This document shows positions 1 to 7,286 of a stretch of 50,701 nt of DNA, one piece after another. The notes beneath the pieces were generated by a model. It saw only the letters and a program-made list of their open reading frames with translations. It made no database searches and was not told where the DNA came from. Numbering within the stretch: position 1 is the stretch's first letter; every line of letters begins with the position of its first letter. The stretch is from an uncultured Bacilli bacterium. GTDB lineage: Bacteria; Bacillota_I; Bacilli_A; RF39; UBA660. Position numbers and translations under genes: made by a program. The DNA lies in the NCBI GenBank assembly GCA_944371545.1, contig CALVXT010000001.1:1-50701 (forward strand), in the 5' to 3' direction.

Positions 1-19
1 TTACAGTTCCTCTTAACAT
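1..19 (-). CDS. Start of an unidentified gene running off the window
   Basis: On the minus strand an ATG at 17-19 opens a frame reading MLRGTV to the window edge. It is preceded by a good ribosome binding site (GGAAGGGAG, about 9 bases upstream). Only six residues are visible, so neither product nor reality of the gene can be judged; it would be divergent from agrB. A possible minus-strand promoter (TTGTAG, 17 bases, TAAAGT) lies further upstream at about 65-95. Confidence 0.35.
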
Positions 20-348
20 CAAAGTTCACTCCCTTCCTATTACTTTTTACTTCTGGTACTACTTTATCATGACTATGCATAAACTACAATTAAAATCTAT
101 CGACAAATTCTGCAGCATCGCCAATTATTTAATTTAACACATAAACCACGATAGAACTGATTATACTCTTTTTATTTTTAGATATCTATAAGTTCTCTCA
201 AAATGTTCAATTTTGGATGTAACATGTAAATTTCAAGTATTAAATTTTTTTAAAATTATATCTTACAATCATAAAAACCCTTTTAAAGTCTTCAAAGATT
301 TTTTGACGTTGATTTGTGTTATTCTTGTTTCCGTTGGGTAGTGATAGT
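20..348. other. Gene-free region upstream of agrB
   Basis: This 330-base AT-rich stretch holds no open frame with a plausible ribosome site. It should contain the agrBD promoter and any AgrA binding sites. Two sequences near its 3' end resemble LytTR-type half-sites (GACGTTGAT at 305-313, TCCGTTGGG at 330-338), but their 25-base spacing is wider than the usual 21-22, so I do not call them operators. Confidence 0.4.
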
Positions 349-954
349 GTGAAAAAAATTTTTATAGAAAAATCAATAAGTTTAATTAAATATCGAAAAG
401 AACTCAACACAATTGAAGAGAAAAAGATGCGATATGGACTAGAAGCTTTTTATAATTTGATTACTAAAATTATTGTTCTATTTATCTTTGCTATTATATT
501 TGATTTAATTTTAGAGTTTTTCTTACTTTCTTTAATATATTCTACAATGCGACTATATGGATTTGGATTACATGCAAAGACAAGCTTACAATGTTGGTTT
601 ACAACTTTGCCTGTTTATATAGGTGGTTGCTTATTAATTAAATATCTAGCTATACCCAACTTCATTGCTGGAATTATATGGATATTTGGCTTTTTTTCTT
701 TTTTACTTTTTGCACCCGCTGATACTCCAGCAAGGCCTTTAATTCATAAAGAAAAAAGAATTCGAGCAAAGATTTTATCTATGAGTATTCTATTAGCATA
801 TTTATTTATATATCTTTATAATTTTAGTGCTATTCTTAACAATGCAATATTGTATGCGTTATTAATGGAAAGTGTTGTTATTAACCCTTTAATATATAAA
901 CTTACGGGTACTACATTTAATAATTATAAGTACTTTCAAAAAAACACGGTTTAA
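349..954 (+). CDS. agrB: AgrB-type autoinducing-peptide processing membrane protease
   Basis: Membrane cysteine protease that by family knowledge cuts the AgrD precursor and forms its thiolactone ring. In the 201-residue form the catalytic pair of the family is seen as H75 and C82, in the context GFGLHAKTSLQC, with the same seven-residue separation as H77/C84 of Staphylococcus aureus AgrB. Several hydrophobic segments follow. The frame is open from a GTG at 316, but I prefer the GTG at 349 (MKKIFIEKSIS), which gives the usual AgrB length; neither start has a strong ribosome site. It is followed after 44 bases by the small agrD gene, and the pair ends in a clear terminator. The sensor and regulator genes lie convergently on the other strand. 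Confidence 0.88.
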   Translation: MKKIFIEKSISLIKYRKELNTIEEKKMRYGLEAFYNLITKIIVLFIFAIIFDLILEFFLLSLIYSTMRLYGFGLHAKTSLQCWFTTLPVYIGGCLLIKYLAIPNFIAGIIWIFGFFSFLLFAPADTPARPLIHKEKRIRAKILSMSILLAYLFIYLYNFSAILNNAILYALLMESVVINPLIYKLTGTTFNNYKYFQKNTV

Positions 955-998
955 ACTTTTTTATAAATTTAAACAAATCATTAGAAAGGAAGTGTATT

Positions 999-1112
999 AT
1001 GTTTTTCGTAGATATGTTATCAGGAATTGCTAATCTTTTTTCAAGATCAATTTCATCAGCATGCTTTTTATTAGTATTTGATGAACCTGTAGTAGATAAA
1101 GATATTTTATAA
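999..1112 (+). CDS. agrD: AgrD-type autoinducing peptide precursor (37 aa)
   Basis: A 37-residue frame too short for most gene callers, with ribosome site AGAAAGGAAG seven bases before the ATG. It has the three AgrD parts: an amphipathic N-terminal leader (MFFVDMLSGIANLFSRS), a core with a single cysteine (ISSACFLLV, C22) and an acidic C-terminal tail (FDEPVVDKDIL) like the DE-P tail of staphylococcal AgrD. The core closely resembles Listeria AgrD (ACFMFV followed by YEP), so I predict a five-residue thiolactone CFLLV, possibly with Ala or a longer exocyclic tail. Position straight after agrB supports the call; the mature peptide boundaries are inference. Confidence 0.85.
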   Translation: MFFVDMLSGIANLFSRSISSACFLLVFDEPVVDKDIL

Positions 1113-1123
1113 GCAAAATTTTT

Positions 1124-1148
1124 CCAGTCATAATGACTGGTTTTTTTT
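1124..1148 (+). terminator. Intrinsic terminator of agrBD
   Basis: Seven-base-pair stem CCAGTCA/TGACTGG with a three-base loop, followed by eight T residues, 11 bases after the agrD stop. Confidence 0.85.
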
Positions 1149-1277
1149 AAATTATTAATTGAATTAATATATATAGTATTATCTCAGTTATGTACGTTTT
1201 TTTTAAAAGATAAAAGTTAGTTATGATAATAAATTGAGTCATGATTACATTCAAAAAGATGTATTTTTTTTATTTGC

Positions 1278-2537
1278 TTAATTCTTCTTTTTGTTTACTT
1301 TTAATTGGTAAAAAAATTTATTTTCTTTAATATAAGTCGAAACCTTTATTGCATTGAATTTAAATATTGAAAACAAACCTAATCCATGGCCTTTTTGTTT
1401 TGAAGTATAATTTTTATTTCCTAATTCATCTAAATCAATTACACCAGAAAAAGTATTAACAATTGAAAGAATTATCTTTTCATCGTCATCATGAATATCT
1501 ATGTAGATTATTTTTTCTTTACTTTCTTTGGCAGCTTCAATTGCATTATCTAAACCAACGCCTAATGCTTCACAAAATAGGCTATAATCTCTTGCAGACA
1601 CAACTTCAATAATATTGTTTTTTATATGATTAGAAACCGATATTTTTATTTCTTTTGAATCTATATTATAAATTTTTTCAAAAATTATACCATTTATGCC
1701 ACTAGGTAGCTTTTTAAAATCTTTAGGCATTTTCATTGTTGATTGAAACTTTGAAATCAAATTATTTATTAAAATTTCAGTTTTTTTATTTGAAACACTT
1801 TTTAAGCCATTCAGGTTTGCAATTAAATTATGTTTTAATATTCTGTATTCATCAATTCTTTCAATAAAAAATTCGTTATTTTTCGTTAATAAAGTTATAT
1901 TTTCCTTTAAGAAAATAATTTGAGCTTGTTGGTAAATAAAAAATAAAATTCCTCCTAAAAAGAAAATAGAAATTAATAATACGATTGTTGAAACAGAAAC
2001 TCTATTAATATTTTTCAAGCAATATGATGCTAACCCTATATAAAACAATACAACAAATACTAGTATAAATATAAAATAATTTATTTTTAAAAAGTATTTT
2101 TTTATCCTATTAATTATGTTTATTATTTTTTTCGATTTTCCTAGACATAAAAATACTATTGCAATTATTAATGAGCCTAAAGTTTTATAAATCATTATAT
2201 TATTTTCATTTACAACAACTAATTTATTAAAAATATTCATGGTAGTTATATCTAAAAGAATAGCTAAAGCCCACTCTATTATTGAATAATAAATTAGATC
2301 TCGAGTACTAAGCGATAAAAAGTATTTACTTATTATAGCGATTATAATAAGTGATATTAAAGTTGATATTTCAGTTGCTATTATATTTATTGTTGCAATG
2401 TATATTATTGCGTAAGTTAACATACAAATAATTAACAAACGCTTTTTTACATATTCTTTTTCAGAAACCCTTTTTATAAAATCCAAAAAGCTAAAAAGCA
2501 TAATTGTAACAACTATCGTATATAAAAATTCAATCAT
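1278..2537 (-). CDS. agrC: AgrC-type membrane sensor histidine kinase
   Basis: Sensor kinase of the AgrC (HPK10) type. About six hydrophobic segments fill residues 1-205, followed by a coiled region and the phospho-acceptor region with H236 (RILKHNL). The ATPase part shows the N-box GVGLDNAIEAA (N331) and G-box KGHGLGLFSI (383-390). It is 419 residues, normal for the family, and should bind the peptide made by agrBD and phosphorylate AgrA. The start ATG overlaps the agrA stop (ATGA), implying translational coupling. Unlike the common agrBDCA order, here agrA precedes agrC and both run convergently towards agrBD. Confidence 0.88.
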   Translation of the reverse strand: MIEFLYTIVVTIMLFSFLDFIKRVSEKEYVKKRLLIICMLTYAIIYIATINIIATEISTLISLIIIAIISKYFLSLSTRDLIYYSIIEWALAILLDITTMNIFNKLVVVNENNIMIYKTLGSLIIAIVFLCLGKSKKIINIINRIKKYFLKINYFIFILVFVVLFYIGLASYCLKNINRVSVSTIVLLISIFFLGGILFFIYQQAQIIFLKENITLLTKNNEFFIERIDEYRILKHNLIANLNGLKSVSNKKTEILINNLISKFQSTMKMPKDFKKLPSGINGIIFEKIYNIDSKEIKISVSNHIKNNIIEVVSARDYSLFCEALGVGLDNAIEAAKESKEKIIYIDIHDDDEKIILSIVNTFSGVIDLDELGNKNYTSKQKGHGLGLFSIFKFNAIKVSTYIKENKFFYQLKVNKKKN

Positions 2538-3235
2538 TTTTCAATCTCTTTCTTATATTTCTTTGAAAGTAGCTCTACTTTTTCTCCAGTATCTAATATG
2601 AAATAGCCTTTTGAATAATTTCGTTCAACCATACGATCTTTATTAGCAATACAACTTTTATGAGTTCTCACAAAACGTTCATCTAACATTTCTAGTAATT
2701 TTTCTAAAGTCAAACTTGTTTTAAATTTATTATCACATGCATGAATTATACATTTCTTTTCTTCTTTTTCTATGTATAAGATATTCTTCATATGCAATTC
2801 TAATTCTACATTATTACCGGTAATTTTTAATATTTTCTTATCATACTTCTTATTTATAATTTTCAAGATATCTTCTTCTAATCTTTTATCCATATCTAGA
2901 AACTTTTCAATAAAATCAAAAACTTCTAAAATATTTCTATGTACAGTTTCAAACATTTTGTCATGACTCGTTACAAATATGATTTCACTATCCCAGTCAG
3001 TTTCTCTAATTTTTTGAGCAATTTCAATTCCACTAATACTATTATCTAGCTCGATATCCATTATATAAACTTTTCTTGTAGCTTGAGCTTCAATTTCTTT
3101 TTGAAGTTCTTTATTATATTTTTCATAATACTTTGCTTCATATTCTTGATTTGTGTTAATACTTATTTTAATTAGTAATTTTTTGATTTTCTCTTGAATC
3201 ACTTTATTATCTTCTACCACTATAAACTTTATCAT
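2534..3235 (-). CDS. agrA: AgrA-type LytTR response regulator
   Basis: Response regulator with an N-terminal receiver (acidic pair ED at 8-9, phospho-acceptor D60 in YIMDIELD) and a C-terminal LytTR DNA-binding domain (about 135-233, including FVRTHKSCIANKDRM). The frame extends to a GTG at 3244, but the ATG at 3233-3235 (MIKFIVVEDN) matches the usual receiver start and has an AAAGAG ribosome site. It is the first gene of the agrAC unit, has its own extended -10 promoter and lies 65 bases after the MreB-like gene on the same strand, separated by a terminator. Confidence 0.88.
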   Translation of the reverse strand: MIKFIVVEDNKVIQEKIKKLLIKISINTNQEYEAKYYEKYNKELQKEIEAQATRKVYIMDIELDNSISGIEIAQKIRETDWDSEIIFVTSHDKMFETVHRNILEVFDFIEKFLDMDKRLEEDILKIINKKYDKKILKITGNNVELELHMKNILYIEKEEKKCIIHACDNKFKTSLTLEKLLEMLDERFVRTHKSCIANKDRMVERNYSKGYFILDTGEKVELLSKKYKKEIEK

Positions 3236-3271
3236 TTTCAACACTCTTTCTTTCGTTGTTTACTGTAAGCA

Positions 3272-3277
3272 ATTATA
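3272..3277 (-). promoter_or_regulatory. Extended -10 promoter of agrAC
   Basis: The minus strand reads TGATATAAT, an extended -10 element, about 37 bases before the agrA start. No good -35 is visible, as expected for extended -10 promoters. Confidence 0.55.
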
Positions 3278-3291
3278 TCATATTTTTCTAT

Positions 3292-3320
3292 AAAAAAGAA
3301 ATACCTAAATCAAGGTATTT
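3292..3320 (-). terminator. Terminator after the MreB-like gene
   Basis: Stem AAATACC/GGTATTT with an eight-base loop, followed on the minus strand by CTTTTTT. The upstream arm overlaps the last codons of the MreB-like gene. It separates the sporulation-type run from agrAC. Confidence 0.75.
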
Positions 3321-3882
3321 TTGAAATTATATAATTTTTATAGTTTTGATAATAATATACTTTTTTATTTTGCGTTTTTATTACATATTTTGGAATTTGC
3401 TCATTACTTCCAAATAGGTAAAATCGTGTATTCTTATAGTGTTTAAGTATATAATTTATAGTGTTTTCAAATCCATTTAAAATATAAAATGGATAACTTA
3501 TAGTTTTTATGTTTTTAGAAACTTTTTTTGTTAAAAGTAAATAACTATTATGAACATTTATGTAAATTTGATTTTTATTTATTGTATAAAGTGTTTTTTC
3601 ATCATAACATGTAATATGCGTTAATCCAAGATTATTTAAAATTGTTATTAAAATTTCTTTATCAACGTTTTCATAATTTCCAGGAATTATTAAATGAATT
3701 TTTTTTGGTTTTAAAAATGTTATCCACTTTTTCTTATTAATAAATTTATATAATGCTTGTTCAAATAAATTAATGTCTTTTATTTTTCCATAAGCCATTG
3801 CTTCTTTAGGAAAAGCATTTTCTTTAATTTCTTCGTTTTCTTTATATTGAATAGTGTTTTCATATAGATATATAGTAATCAT
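3310..3882 (-). CDS. Degenerate, shortened MreB/Mbl-like protein
   Basis: A 190-residue protein I read as a shrunken actin-like MreB. Its start (MITIYLYENTIQYKENEEI) follows the MreB pattern IGIDLGTANTLVYVKGKGI but loses the Asp and Gly of phosphate-1. Residues about 33-100 (KIKD, FEQALYKFINKK, KPKKIHLIIPGN, LGLTHITCYDE) follow the usual order of MreB domain I; IYINVHNSYLLLTKK replaces phosphate-2 (DIGGGTTEIAV); GFENTINYILKHYK resembles the stretch after it. Most of domain II is then missing. It directly follows the spoIIQ-like gene, near where Bacillus carries mbl after spoIID. ATP binding is unlikely. Its only Shine-Dalgarno-like sequence lies inside a hairpin. Homology is an inference from aligned motifs. 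Confidence 0.5.
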   Translation of the reverse strand: MITIYLYENTIQYKENEEIKENAFPKEAMAYGKIKDINLFEQALYKFINKKKWITFLKPKKIHLIIPGNYENVDKEILITILNNLGLTHITCYDEKTLYTINKNQIYINVHNSYLLLTKKVSKNIKTISYPFYILNGFENTINYILKHYKNTRFYLFGSNEQIPKYVIKTQNKKVYYYQNYKNYIISKIP

Positions 3883-3885
3883 TTT

Positions 3886-3906
3886 GAAAAAAATCCCAGT
3901 TGGGAT
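3886..3906 (-). terminator. Hairpin and T-run between spoIIQ-like and MreB-like genes
   Basis: On the minus strand ATCCC-AACT-GGGAT is followed by seven T residues, and the MreB-like ATG comes four bases later. It looks like an intrinsic terminator placed directly on the start of the next gene; the 3' arm (GGGAT) is also the only ribosome-site-like sequence for that gene. Confidence 0.6.
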
Positions 3907-4559
3907 TAATTTATTTCAGAAATACTTTTATCAAATAAATTATTAGGATTTGTTAATACACCATCAATATAAGTTTCAAACAATAAAGATTCGGCTTTTG
4001 AAGAATCAATATTACTTGTTCCTGAAGTTGCAATGACTTGATTTTGAGTTATTTGATCCCCTTCGTTTACTTTAATTTCTCCTAATGTATAGTAAACTGC
4101 TGTAATTTTGTTATCACATTCAATAGTAATCATCTGTCCTAAAATTTCATCTTCTTTGATTTCTTTTACTGTTCCATTAAGAATAGCTATGACATCAAAT
4201 TTTTCATCACTACCATAAAGAATTCCAGTATTTGGCATGTAAGTATTCTCATAAAAAATCAAAGCTTTTTCTTGATTTTCAGTACTTTCATCCTTATTAT
4301 AAAATTCTTTAGTTACTGTTACTTTGTCACTTGTATAAGGTCTTACAATCTTTATTTCGGTTGTCGTATCGACTTCAGTATTTGTTGGATCATTTTCACT
4401 TTCTTCAAATACACTTTTACTATAATTGTAATCCTCGTCATTCATTTTCTGCTTTTCTAATAAACTTTGACTTAAAAATGTAATGCTTACGATCATTACT
4501 CCTAAAACAACAAAATAAATTGCTGGTAATACATAACCTTTTAATTTTCTTTTTTTCAT
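3906..4559 (-). CDS. spoIIQ: SpoIIQ-like membrane protein with inactive LytM/M23 domain
   Basis: 217 residues: a basic start, one membrane segment (about 11-31), an acidic linker, then a LytM/M23 fold (about 105-212). The metal-binding positions are changed: the HxxxD site reads NTGILYGSD and the final HxH site reads SLLFETYIDG. This fits B. subtilis SpoIIQ, whose LytM domain is also non-catalytic and serves as the forespore half of the SpoIIQ-SpoIIIAH channel. It follows spoIID by 50 bases with a strong ribosome site (GAGGAGGAAC), as in clostridial spoIID-M23 pairs. Expected to act in the intermembrane space during engulfment. Confidence 0.72.
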   Translation of the reverse strand: MKKRKLKGYVLPAIYFVVLGVMIVSITFLSQSLLEKQKMNDEDYNYSKSVFEESENDPTNTEVDTTTEIKIVRPYTSDKVTVTKEFYNKDESTENQEKALIFYENTYMPNTGILYGSDEKFDVIAILNGTVKEIKEDEILGQMITIECDNKITAVYYTLGEIKVNEGDQITQNQVIATSGTSNIDSSKAESLLFETYIDGVLTNPNNLFDKSISEIN

Positions 4560-4609
4560 TTCTTTGTTCCTCCTCGTCTATATTTTGGGTGGAACTTATT
4601 TTTTTATAC

Positions 4610-5530
4610 CTATAAATTTGTAATTTCTGTATTTTGATAATAATATTTAACAATTTCTTCATAGGAGTAACCTTCTTTAGCCATTCCATTTGCTCCATAT
4701 TGACTCATGCCTACTCCATGTCCATATCCCCTTGTCGTTATCGTAACACCCGATTCATTAATTACAATATCAAAATCTGTTGAACGCAAACCTAATTTTG
4801 AACGCATTTCTGTTCCTTTAAAAGTTTGATTATTAATTGTAATAGTTAAAACCCGATTGGAATCACTTCTTGTTATATCTTGAATTTCAACACTATCACA
4901 AGTAATTCCTAATGAACTACAAAAGTCTTCTTTAAAAAAATTTATTGTATAACTATAGTTATTAAGACTTTCATTATCCCATTTGGATGAAACACTATTT
5001 AAATAGGGTAAATCTTGCGCGAATACTAATTCACAGTTTTCTGTATATCCGTTACTCATCGAAAAATAAAAAGCATTAATGACCTCTCCATTATAGGTAA
5101 GTACTTGTCCTTGAGTTTCTTCTACTGCTTGGCGAATTTTTAAATAATTTGTAAAGAAATTAACTTTCCATTGAGCTAAAAGGGTTTTATTATCTTTATA
5201 AGCTTGATCTTTTACTCCTTTTATTAAATCATAATCTAAATTTCTTGTTTCTTTTTTATACATAGCAAATGTTCTTGCCGCTACGGCCTGAGCTTTTAAT
5301 GCCTCTAATTCAAAACTTGCTGGCATTTCTGCAGCAACCACTCCTATTATATAATCCTCTAAATTAATGTTCGTAATTTCATTTGTCGACTCATCTAAAA
5401 GTCTAATAATAATAGGCTCTTTTCCCTCTTCTACAACTATAGGTTCTGTCACTTTTTTGATTGAAAGACTGACAATAAGTAAAATAGCCGTTAGTATAAA
5501 TACTACGGCTAATAAAATTTTATTTTTCAT
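4610..5530 (-). CDS. spoIID: Stage II sporulation protein D, lytic transglycosylase
   Basis: Membrane-anchored peptidoglycan lytic transglycosylase needed for engulfment. The ATG at 5528-5530 (MKNKILLAVVF) has the ribosome site AAGGAG seven bases upstream and leads straight into a membrane anchor (5-24); a longer upstream frame has no such support. The SpoIID domain shows DYIIGVVAAEMPASFELEAL, with E68 matching the known catalytic Glu, AQAVAARTFA, and the C-terminal GYGHGVGMSQYGANGMA and KYYYQNT motifs. Length 306 is normal. It lies between the DUF1146 gene and the spoIIQ-like gene, all co-directional. Confidence 0.92.
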   Translation of the reverse strand: MKNKILLAVVFILTAILLIVSLSIKKVTEPIVVEEGKEPIIIRLLDESTNEITNINLEDYIIGVVAAEMPASFELEALKAQAVAARTFAMYKKETRNLDYDLIKGVKDQAYKDNKTLLAQWKVNFFTNYLKIRQAVEETQGQVLTYNGEVINAFYFSMSNGYTENCELVFAQDLPYLNSVSSKWDNESLNNYSYTINFFKEDFCSSLGITCDSVEIQDITRSDSNRVLTITINNQTFKGTEMRSKLGLRSTDFDIVINESGVTITTRGYGHGVGMSQYGANGMAKEGYSYEEIVKYYYQNTEITNL

Positions 5531-5541
5531 TATTGGTCTCC

Positions 5542-5721
5542 TTATAAAAATTCTAAAACAAAATTTGTTACAAGATACCCCATTACTAAACTTAATAATA
5601 AAACTAATATTCTTGTTTCCCAAATACGGTTTTTTCGAATAATTTTTTCAAAATTAATTCCTGATAAAGCAAAGGCAGATAGCATAGAAAAAAATATATA
5701 TAAATAGATTTTATAATCCAT
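5542..5721 (-). CDS. ywzB: DUF1146 (YwzB-like) small membrane protein
   Basis: 59-residue protein with two hydrophobic segments separated by a basic patch (FEKIIRKNRIWETRI), matching the DUF1146 pattern that in Bacillus lies near murA and spoIID. The ATG at 5719-5721 has TGGAG six bases upstream and overlaps the last codons of rpiB; the frame continues to an upstream ATG without better support. Function unknown; probably co-transcribed with spoIID. Confidence 0.7.
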   Translation of the reverse strand: MDYKIYLYIFFSMLSAFALSGINFEKIIRKNRIWETRILVLLLSLVMGYLVTNFVLEFL

Positions 5722-6163
5722 TATATGCTCCATTTTCATAATCTATTATTTTATTTATTCTTCTAATGTGTCTTTCTTCCGTTGCTGATTTTGTATTTAA
5801 AAAAGTTTTGATAATATTTAATGCTTCTTCTTTACTAATTCCACCAAAGGCAATTACATTTGCTCCATTGTGGTTTTTCGCATGATGAGCATCTTCTTCA
5901 TTCACTACTCGTGCACAACGGATGCCTTTTACTTTATTTGCTGCGATAGAAATACCTATTCCATTTCCACATATTAAAATGCCTAAGTTGGCTGGGTCTT
6001 TTAACACATTTTGACAAACATCAAAAGCAAAATCTGGGTAATCATCTTCTTCATTATTTTTTAAAGAAGACATTTCAATATCTATACCTGCTTCTTTTAA
6101 ACTCTGAAATAAATAATTTTCTAGTTCTTTTCCTCGATGATCTGCTCCAATGAATAATTTCAT
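5711..6163 (-). CDS. rpiB: Ribose-5-phosphate isomerase B
   Basis: Interconverts ribose 5-phosphate and ribulose 5-phosphate in the pentose phosphate pathway (or a related sugar phosphate). Seen: start MKLFIGADHRGKELE with the substrate-binding DHRG, the catalytic thiol C65 in LICGNGIGISIAANK, and the ARVVNEEDAHHAKNHNGANV segment. 150 residues, normal for the LacAB/RpiB family. In B. subtilis ywlF holds a similar place near prfA-spoIIR. Overlaps the DUF1146 start. Confidence 0.93.
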   Translation of the reverse strand: MKLFIGADHRGKELENYLFQSLKEAGIDIEMSSLKNNEEDDYPDFAFDVCQNVLKDPANLGILICGNGIGISIAANKVKGIRCARVVNEEDAHHAKNHNGANVIAFGGISKEEALNIIKTFLNTKSATEERHIRRINKIIDYENGAYNGL

Positions 6164-6224
6164 TTTTTCACGCTCCTTATATTTTATTATATAATTTTTT
6201 GAAAATAAAAAAAAGAAAAATACC

Positions 6225-6437
6225 TTATTTTTCTTCTTGATTTATGTTATATTTACGATTAAATTTTTCAATCTTACCAGCTTTGATTGCTTTTCCTTGT
6301 TTTCCTGTATAAAAAGGATGACATTCTGAGCATACTTCTACTTCAATATGATCTTTTGTAGATAAAGTCTTAAAAGATGCTCCACAAGCACAAGTAACAG
6401 TTACTTCTTTCATTTCTGGATGAATATTTGCTTTCAT
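6225..6437 (-). CDS. rpmE: Ribosomal protein L31 (zinc-binding type)
   Basis: 70-residue large-subunit protein. The four zinc ligands of the C+ form are present (C16, C18, C36, C39: CAC and CSECH), followed by FYTGKQ typical of L31. The ATG follows GGAGAG. It has its own promoter and a hairpin in the leader, so it can be expressed apart from the genes upstream. Confidence 0.95.
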   Translation of the reverse strand: MKANIHPEMKEVTVTCACGASFKTLSTKDHIEVEVCSECHPFYTGKQGKAIKAGKIEKFNRKYNINQEEK

Positions 6438-6457
6438 AACAACTTACTCTCCTTTCG

Positions 6458-6480
6458 CCATACCCTTAATTTGGGCATAG
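6458..6480 (-). promoter_or_regulatory. Hairpin in the rpmE leader, possible L31 autoregulatory site
   Basis: In the minus-strand leader, CTATGCCC and GGGTATGG pair (eight pairs, two G-U) around a seven-base loop, a few bases before the rpmE Shine-Dalgarno. L31 leader structures are known in Firmicutes; whether this belongs to that family is inference. Confidence 0.4.
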
Positions 6481-6498
6481 AAATTTCTTTTCCATAGT

Positions 6499-6526
6499 AT
6501 TATATCATATTTTTTTTAGGAAGCAA
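6499..6526 (-). promoter_or_regulatory. Promoter of rpmE
   Basis: Minus strand TTGCTT (6521-6526), 16-base spacer, TATAAT (6499-6504) with an extended TG. The start would give a leader of about 55 bases that includes the hairpin above. Confidence 0.65.
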
Positions 6527-6569
6527 GAAAAAAATAGCTGTCCAATCAATATAAAATTTTATGTTAAAA

Positions 6570-7238
6570 TTAAATATTTTCAATAATTTTTTCACTTATA
6601 TAGCGATGACCTTTATAATTAAAGTAATAGTTGTCTTTTGTAAAAAAGTAATCGGGTGTTTGAGAAATACTTTCAATATTTATAAACTTTATTTCATAGT
6701 TTTTGCATATTTCTTCTAAACGAGCATTGATATTTTTTATTTGCTCTTCCTTAATTCTTGGTGTTGGATATAGACTTATTACTACAATATTTTTTTTATT
6801 ATAAATTCGTAGAAATTTTAAAATTTTTTCCATATTATTTACATATTCATCAACTATAGCCGTCGTTAATTCCTTTTTGTTGTTTAATTCATACATTCCT
6901 AAAGATAAAGTCAATATTTTTGCTTTTGCTATTGCTTGGGTAATAGATGTATTTGTACTTTCTAAGGTATAATTATTTTGAAATTTTAATAATAATGTTT
7001 TCGTTGTTTCTTCTACTTCAGCAAATTCTGTTATATATTCTTTTAAAATGCTATTTTCTTCATAATAATCTTTTAAATAGTCATTATAGCTATATCCTTG
7101 GACATTAAACGCTGTTTCCCCTAAGGCTATGCCATCTCCTAAAGCAACAATATTCATATCTTCATGATAAAAGTTTTTATATATAAAAAATGTTGATATT
7201 GCTCCAATGATGATAGTTAATAAAATGATTTTTTTCAT
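6570..7238 (-). CDS. SGNH/GDSL-like secreted or membrane-anchored protein, catalytic residues lost
   Basis: 222 residues with an N-terminal membrane segment or signal anchor (1-22) followed by an SGNH-type fold. Block I reads VALGDGIALGE, so the nucleophile Ser is Gly (G36). Block III reads LSLGMYEL, with the Asn replaced. The C-terminal block reads DNYYFNYKGH, where the usual DxxHPN keeps Asp (D202) but has Tyr (Y205) for His. The protein keeps the fold and normal length but is probably not an esterase; a binding role is possible. The ATG at 7236-7238 is chosen because AGGTG lies six bases upstream. It follows the JAMM gene by 48 bases. Confidence 0.6.
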   Translation of the reverse strand: MKKIILLTIIIGAISTFFIYKNFYHEDMNIVALGDGIALGETAFNVQGYSYNDYLKDYYEENSILKEYITEFAEVEETTKTLLLKFQNNYTLESTNTSITQAIAKAKILTLSLGMYELNNKKELTTAIVDEYVNNMEKILKFLRIYNKKNIVVISLYPTPRIKEEQIKNINARLEEICKNYEIKFINIESISQTPDYFFTKDNYYFNYKGHRYISEKIIENI

Positions 7239-7286
7239 AACATACACCTAGTAAATTTTATGAAAAAAACGAAAAAGTCATTCCTT

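Noticed and set aside
305..338. LytTR-like half-sites before agrB
   Set aside because: Spacing of 25 is wider than the usual 21-22 for AgrA-type repeats, and the second overlaps the possible translation start.
2772..2966. Open frame on the plus strand inside agrA
   Set aside because: Shadow of agrA; no ribosome site and no family resemblance.
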